From NCBI GenBank assembly GCA_023213395.1, contig CM041465.1, positions 232,383,741 to 232,447,740 of the forward strand: a stretch of DNA of 64,000 nt. The letters run 5' to 3'. Made by a program: the position numbers and the translations under genes. Each line of letters begins with the position of its first letter. The stretch's first letter is position 1. The DNA is from Cycas panzhihuaensis (lineage: Eukaryota > Cycadophyta). Shown here piece by piece: positions 58,373 through 64,000 of this stretch. The notes under the pieces were generated by a model that was given only the letters and a program-made list of their open reading frames with translations, was not told the origin of the DNA and did no database searches.

Positions 58373-59361
58373 TGTAGAAACCTCAATAACATCAAAATAA
58401 CAATGAGCCCACAAAAGGAAATTCTACACCAAATTATTTATTCTTGACATTGCTCCAAAAGTATGAGGAGTAGTACTTTTATTAAACTATGAAAATCTCC
58501 ATTTAATAGTGGAGAGATCAACTAACAAAAGAATGGTTAATTTACAAGGAATAAATGATACAATTATACCATAAGGGGAACTCCAACCCTCCAAAATGCT
58601 TCTCCAAGGATGCTTCCCAAGTCAAGTGCCTTTTACCTCCAAGAACCACCTCTCCAACTCGTAATAGGGCTCAATTTATAGAAAGAAACCAAAATTGCAT
58701 GTTTAACAAGTGGCAATCATGCAAGTATAACCACTAACCACCAGAATGCATGTTGTCCAAGTGGCCTTCATGCAATTCTTAAATGTTGCAGCTTGTAACT
58801 AACCTTAATGAACTCCACTTTAGCTCAAATTTGGTACACGGATAGGAACAATGTCCCCTCCGCTTCCTCAAAATTTTAGCTCATTTGGATGTCATTTGAC
58901 TGCATTTTAATTCATTTAATTATAATATGTATTTGTTGTTTTTCTGCTGTCCAAGTGGCCTTCATACAATTCTTAAAACTTGTGGCTTGTAAATGACCTT
59001 AAAAGACTCCAATTTAGCTCAAATTTGGTACACATATAGGAACTTATGTCTCCTCCGCTTCCTCAAGATTTTAGCTCATTTAGATGTCATCTGACTACAT
59101 TTTTATTCATTTAATGATAATATGTATTTGTTATTTTTCTGCTAGCTGTGGGATTAATTTTATGCAAAACAAGGTTTGAACTCTAATCAAATGATATTTT
59201 CTGAACCCCACCTTTTGTACACATGTAGTGGGATGTGTATTCTACCTTTACGCAAAATTTCATATAATTTTGATACCATTTGGCCATATCTCTTTCAGTT
59301 ATGCCAATGCCTAGCATTTTCTGCATCCTGTAAACATATGGTAGATCCTCCTGGATTATGG
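58373..59361 (-). repeat. Probable 3' LTR of G4 (left boundary uncertain)
   Basis: It begins at its right, on the minus strand, next to a purine tract (AAGGAAGGGGAAG, about 59366-59378). It contains AATAAA-like signals near 58470 and 58430 on the minus strand. The left end could be TGTAGAAAC at 58373, where G5 coding stops, or TGATAC at about 58556. The partner LTR lies beyond the window, so it cannot be confirmed. Confidence 0.45.
58754..59143. repeat. Two tandem copies of a 194-bp unit
   Basis: Copy 1 is 58754-58947 and copy 2 58948-59143, both starting TGTCCAAGTGGCCTTCAT and ending near TTTTTCTGCT. They share 'agctcaaatttggtacac' and 'ctccgcttcctcaa' with scattered transitions. A more distant partial copy may follow at about 59190-59290. 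The array lies in the presumed LTR of G4. Confidence 0.85.
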
Positions 59362-61168
59362 CTTCCCCTTCCTTGGAAAATAGCCAACTCCTGTTTGGCT
59401 TAGAATTGGAGATGGAGGAAGTGTTGTTCTCCTTGTTGCATACTAAACCACTTGGCCTTACTAGGCAATTATCCTGCTACTCCAATCCTGAAAGATTCAT
59501 GTGTCTTATGTCTTATTTTGGTAGATTTTCTCTCCAAGATACAATCTTCCTTGAGAGGCTCCTCGCTTTCCAAATATAAATCATCAACTGAAGGTAAAGT
59601 GAACTAGTCCTGTTCCTCATCTAGTATGGAGGGCTCAAATAGTTTTAAGTATTCAACATTTACTACTGAATATATTTGCATATAAGGTGGAAGATCAAGT
59701 TGGAAAGCATTGCCACCTACTTTTCTCAAAATCTTGAATGGTCCATACCTTATAGGTTTGAGTTTCTTGCCTTCTCCTTTTAACCTCTCCTTGATCAAGT
59801 ATAACCATACTAAATCTCCTTCTTAAAAAGTACACTCTTGCCTATGCTTGTCATGTCTTTCCTTGTACTTTTGTTGAGTCCTTAGAAGTTGATCATGTAC
59901 TTCTTTGTGGACTCTCTAGACCTTCTCCAAGTATCTTAAAGCCTTGTCATGCTTCTCCTTCTCTTTGATGGATCCTTCCTTAGCTTGCATAGAAAACTCT
60001 AAGTCAAATGAACTTTAAGGCAAGTATCCCAAACAAACTTCAAAAGGTGCTTTAGAGTGTGATGCATGCATTGCTCTATTAAATGCAAATTATAGAAAAG
60101 CCAACGATTCATCCCAAGTCTTTGGATGCTTGGAATTATATCCCCTCAATAAATATACCAAAGTTCTATTCACTACTTCAGTTTATCCATCTGTTTGAGG
60201 ATGGAAACTTGTACTCATCTTCAACTTGGTATCCATCATCTCCCATAGTGACTTCCAAAATGATGAAAGGAATCGAGTGTCCCGATCTGAAATGATGGAA
60301 GAAGGCAAGGCAAAATTCTTCCATACATGCTCGAAGAATAACTCAGCTGCTCTTGTACCTGTGAATGTCTTCTTATAAGGTATTAGACATATCATTTTAC
60401 TGAACCTATCTACAACAACAAAGAGATAATCATGTGCCTTCCTAGTCATGGGAAGTCCCCCTAAGAAATCAATGGAGATACTTTCCCAAGGTCTAGTGGG
60501 AATAGGAAGTGGTGTATACAATCCTAATTTTCTAGAAGAAGGCTTAGAAGTATTACACATTACACATCCTTTTACATATTTTTTTACATCATTTTGCATT
60601 TTTGGCTATACAACATATCTTCTCAAGTTTGTTAAAGTCTTCTCTATACCAAAGTGACTAGCTACTTTAGAAGTATGGGCTTCTCTAAGCCACTTGATCT
60701 TGTCTCCTTTTGATGGAACATAGAGCTGCTCCCCTTTGAAAAATAGACCATCCTTCCAAGCAAGCTGGGAAGGTCTTCCTTTCACTAGGTTCTCTAATTC
60801 TTCCTTCAAAGCTTCATCTTCATGATACAAGTCTTTGTACTCTTCATGATACATTGGCTCCACCTGCAAACTCATAAGAGAACTACAAACAAAAGTAGAA
60901 GAAGAAGTGGAACAAGGTGGTCTAGATAACATATCAACAATTTTGTTATTAGATCCCTTTTTGTACTTAATTACAATATTGAATTATTATAAATAACTCA
61001 TCCACTTCATGTGTCTTGCTTGTTGTAATTTACTTTGGGTTTGTAAAAATTGAAGAGGCTTATGATCAGTATGAACTACAACCTCTTTTCCAAGTAAGTA
61101 GACCTCCAATGCTTGCATGCTTGATGAACTGTGAATATTTCTTGATCATATGTTGGGTAGTTTTTCAG
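59362..61168 (-). pseudogene. G4 end of RNase H, integrase and C-terminal chromodomain-like region
   Basis: After a frameshift near 61110, VVVHTDHKPLQFLQTQSKL ends RNase H. Frame 60606-60932 gives the linker and AHTSKVASHFGIEKTL, then KGCVMCNTSK: the HHCC zinc site is intact. Frame 60183-60599 has RPWESISIDFLGGLPM, VVVDRFSKMICLIPY and IISDRDTRFLSSFW. A TEVVNRTL block after a stop carries the catalytic Glu, so D, D and E are all present. Frame 59604-59798 holds the GPY/F module GPFKILRKVGGNAFQLDLP. A further stretch (EEPLKEDCILERKSTKIRH) resembles the chromodomain lead-in. Confidence 0.9.
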
Positions 61169-62467
61169 TTAAGCGGTGAAGACTTCTGAATGATAAGCAA
61201 GAGGCTTCCCATCTTGAATAAAGACAGCTCCCATCGCATTTCCACTTGCATCAGCTTCTACTTCAAAAAGCCTTTGCAAATTTGGCATTGCCAAAATCAG
61301 TGCTTCACAAATTTTCTTCTTTAAAAGAAGAAAAGCTTCTTCCTCCTTGGAATCCCAAGTAAATTTTTTACTAGATTTTGTCAATCCATGTAGAGGTGCT
61401 GCAACCCATGAGAAATGAAGAATAAACTTTCTCAAGTATTGACAAGCTCCCAAAAAACTTCTCACCTCTGTGATGTTTGTTGGCCTAGGCCATTTGAGGA
61501 TGGCTTGAGTCTTGAGTGGATCGATACTTAACTTTCCTCCTCTAACCACAAAGCCTAAGAAGATCAAGTTCTCCTTGCCAAATTCACACTTCTTCACATT
61601 AAGCTTCAAATGATGCTTAGCCATAGTCTTTAAAACTTCTTCTATGTGCTGCAAATGTTCCTCCCATATGTTACTGAAAATCAAAATGTCATCAAGATAG
61701 ACAACAACAAAATTATCCAAGTAAGGCCTTAACATTTCATTCATTAGCCTCATGAATGTTACTGGAGCATTACATAATCTGAAAGGCATAACCATCTATT
61801 CAAAGAGTCCTTGCTTTATTTTGAAGGCTGTCTTCCATGTGTCCTCCTCCTTGATCCTAACTTGGTGATAACCGCTTTTCAAATCCAACTTAGTAAAATA
61901 ACAAGCATGCTGAATTTGATCAAGCAAATCATCTATGCGAGGCAAAGGGTAGTGATTTTTAATTATAATTTTATTCAAAGCACGAAAGTCTATACACATT
62001 CTCCATCCTCCATCCTTCTTAGGCACCAAGACAATTGGTGACCCACAAGGTGAACATGAAGGTCTTATGACCCCTTGATCAAGCAACTCCTCAACTTGCC
62101 TCTTTATCTCATTATTCTCTACAATAGAGTGCCTATACAAAGCAACATTAGGCAATGGTGCATCTCCTACAAGAGTGATTTTATGCTCTATCTTTCTCTT
62201 TGATGGTAGCCCATCAACATGTTGAAATAGAATATTATACCTTGTCTTTAACTCCTCAATTTGTTGCATTTGTTTAGGTGATATAAGAAGAGTGTGGGTA
62301 GAAGGACCTTCTTCATCTCCTAGCTCTTCTTTTCTCCTTACCATTAAGATGATGAATATACCACATACATTGATCATCCTTTTTGCTTGAGTGGCTGAAA
62401 TTAATGCTATCTTATCCAAGTGCTTCTTTGTGGCCTTTATGATGAAGCCCTTGTTATCCTTCATCAA
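61169..62467 (-). pseudogene. G4 reverse transcriptase and RNase H
   Basis: Frame 61796-62467 reads PSCSPCGSPIVLVPKKDGGW, DFRALNKIIIKNHYPLPRID, FTKLDLKSGYHQVRI and TWKTAFKIKQGLFE. A TAG at 61796-61798, in place of an expected Trp, separates it from frame 61169-61795. That frame reads MVMPFRLCNAPVTF, VVYLDDILIFS with YLDD intact, GFVVRGGKLSIDP, VRSFLGACQYLRKFI and an RNase H start FEVEADASGNAMGAV. The two halves are in the same frame. The catalytic residues that I can check are intact. Confidence 0.93.
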
Positions 62468-63862
62468 CCGATACTTTCTCTCCCTTCAATAAAAGAGTGC
62501 ATCTCGATCCCACAAGTAGGGACTCCCAAGCACAACATGGCATACATCTAATGGCACCACATCACATATTACTTCATCAATAAAATCATTAGTGATGGAA
62601 AATTTAAGTGTACATTGCTTTGATATTTACATTTCCACATCTTTATGGATCCAACCAAGAGGATATAGGTGAGGGTGAGGAGTAGTTACCAACCCAATGC
62701 TCTTTACCAAACTTTCTAAGATCAAATTCTTTTGGCTCCCCGGATCTACAATGGCACCAATAATATCATTTCCTACTTGAAGCTTCAAGTGAAATAGTTC
62801 CTCCCTTGTAGCATCATCTCCATAATTTGTAAGTAGAGTAACCTTCTCTTCTTCTCTTTCACTTTGAATTTCCACCTCAAAAAGTAGTGCTTTCCCTTTT
62901 TCCTTCTTTCTTAATTCCATATCCTTGATATGCTTTGGCTTTAGCTCTGGGTGTTACTTCTAACACTTTGTTGTAATATGACCACTAATATCACAATGCT
63001 CACAATAGTTAGAACTTTTAACAAAATTAGTCATTTTCTTCTTTCCTTCTTGCCTTTTAGATGAGTGCAATTTAGGATTCTTTTCATACTTATTAGAAGT
63101 AAAAGTAGAATCTTTAGACATGAATGTACATTTCTTGCTTTTACTTTCTATTGCCATAACCATTCTACCTGCTTCTCCAATGGATTGAACCTTTAAAAGC
63201 CTTAGTTCCTTCCTTATGTATTCATGTAATCCTCCAATGAATTTCATAAGAGTGATATGTTCATCCATATTAATACCAAGTAGCATGCCATGCCTAAAAA
63301 ATAAAGAAGTATAGTCTTGGATACATACACCTCTTCCTTGGCGTAAATATTGCCAAATGACCCATTGGTCTTCCTCATGACCTATGGGGTAGTATTGCTT
63401 CTTTATTATTTTCTTAAAATCCATCCATGAAAAAGAAGATACATCATGAGTCTTCAAATATGCATTCCACCATGTCAATGCATGTTTACATAACTTGAGC
63501 CTAGCAAATGAAAGATTTTGAGCATTATTATAAGCATAAATTGTGAAGTAGGTTTCAAGTTGATCCAACCAATGGTCCAACTTTTCAGCATTTACCTCTC
63601 CATCATAAGTTGGAATATCCAACTTTGCCTCCACCTTGAAGGGTTGATGAGATGAAGTACCCTTGTTTTCTTCAAATGAGTGCTTTAAGGTCTCCTCCTC
63701 TTCCTCTTCATGGTTGTGGTCATATGTGGATCCTCCTTCAACTTTCTTCTCTTTGCCTTTTCCCTTGACTAGAGATAGAAGTTGGGTCATCATTTGCATC
63801 AAGACTTCTACGTTCTTCTCAAGCTTTTCAAATCTGATTTCTCCATCTTCTTTTTCAGCCAT
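62468..63862 (-). pseudogene. G4 gag and aspartic protease
   Basis: Gag starts at ATG 63862 (MAEKEDGEIRFEKLEKN) and has an acidic and Lys-rich N-terminal part. The gag core reads LDIPTYDGEVNAEKLDHWLD, LTWWNAYL and YYPIGHEEDQW. A fully intact CCHC knuckle, CEHCDISGHITTKC, is near 62965-63005. TAG (62960-62962) and a TAA two codons later interrupt the frame, which continues into the protease: KLQVGNDIIGAIVDPGSQKN (D-P-G in place of D-S/T-G, as in related G1) and PHLYPLGWIHKDVEM. A third stop follows at 62627 and a fourth near 62488. Gag and protease share one frame. Confidence 0.9.
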
Positions 63863-63978
63863 GGTGCGTGGATTCTTTCTTGGTCTTCTTGGTGATTGCA
63901 ACACAAGAAAAGCTTCACCTTTCTCTTTGTATCCTTTCCTTGTTTATACTATTCAAGTCCCTAAAACAAATATCACAT

Positions 63979-63990
63979 GCTCTAATACCA
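63979..63990 (-). other. Primer binding site of G4
   Basis: Minus strand TGGTATTAGAGC, one mismatch to the initiator-Met PBS; followed outward by ..GATCATAT, the presumed LTR end at the window edge. Confidence 0.8.
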
Positions 63991-64000
63991 AAATATGATC
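63991..64000 (-). repeat. Last bases of the G4 5' LTR
   Basis: Only a few bases are visible before the window ends; assignment rests on the adjacent PBS. Confidence 0.4.

Larger units (their letters stand above)
59362..63990 (-). mobile_element. Element G4: Ty3/Gypsy chromovirus, minus strand, best-preserved Gypsy copy
   Basis: From right to left: PBS (63979-63990), gag, protease, RT, RNase H, integrase, GPY/F and chromodomain-like end, purine tract. From gag ATG (63862) to 61169 the frame is continuous apart from five stops and no frameshift. The 5' LTR lies beyond 63996. Confidence 0.92.

Noticed and set aside
1-64000. A CRISPR array, bacterial defence cluster, biosynthetic cluster or organelle insertion
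   Set aside because: No spaced short-repeat array, no operon-like gene run, no rRNA/tRNA or organelle gene text was seen; the content is plant retrotransposon DNA plus one host gene tail.

Overview
The window looks like a piece of a large, repeat-rich, AT-rich plant nuclear genome. It has plant-type Ty1/Copia and Ty3/Gypsy LTR retrotransposons, initiator-Met-tRNA-type primer binding sites, and the 3' exons of a spliced gene of the plant RluA-type RNA pseudouridine synthase family. A gymnosperm or other slowly purging seed plant is plausible, but the sequence alone does not prove it. No prokaryotic operon, CRISPR array, tRNA or rRNA gene was seen.

Layout, left to right. Bases 1-3383 are Copia element A (+), whose 5' LTR is cut by the window edge; it is inserted into Copia element B (-, about 3384 to 5200). 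Bases 6060-7540 hold three well-formed exons of the pseudouridine synthase, the only host gene with an intact-looking reading frame; its N-terminal catalytic exons are not recognised upstream. Bases 7541-10193 hold nothing I recognise. From 10194 to about 48000 lies a stack of nested insertions in a roughly 2-kb repeat H, probably an LTR, which occurs twice and flanks a gag-protease-only Gypsy remnant T1 (-, 22015-24464). H copy 1 (10194-22014) is split by a Copia-type element E2 (11961-21615), itself split by chromovirus G1 (12964-18856, target duplication AAGAG). H copy 2 (24465-47998) is split by chromovirus G2 (-, 24712-44147); G2 is split by Copia C3 (+, 26656-39572), and C3 by Copia C4 (+, 29009-36794, target duplication CTCAT). 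H copy 2 is also split by a small LTR element E3 (-, 44959-46924) that carries ankyrin-repeat host-gene sequence.

Bases 48000-52000 are a decayed chromovirus pol (G3, -). Next comes a gag-protease remnant T2 (-) between two direct repeats of about 950 bp (52001-52957 and 56006-56950), then a Copia-type LTR (57370-57828), a short Gypsy integrase remnant G5 (+, 58080-58372), and the better preserved chromovirus G4 (-, about 58400 to 63990), whose 5' LTR lies beyond the right edge.

Nearly all coding sequence is retrotransposon gag/pol broken by stops and frameshifts. The insertion order can be read directly: H before E2 before G1, and H before G2 before C3 before C4. I found no convincing new multi-gene biological system. 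The most interesting items are the ankyrin-gene capture inside E3, the several pol-less gag elements (E2, T1, T2), a perfect hairpin beside the C4 promoter, a GC-rich block in the C4 leader, and the isolated C-terminal exons of the pseudouridine synthase.
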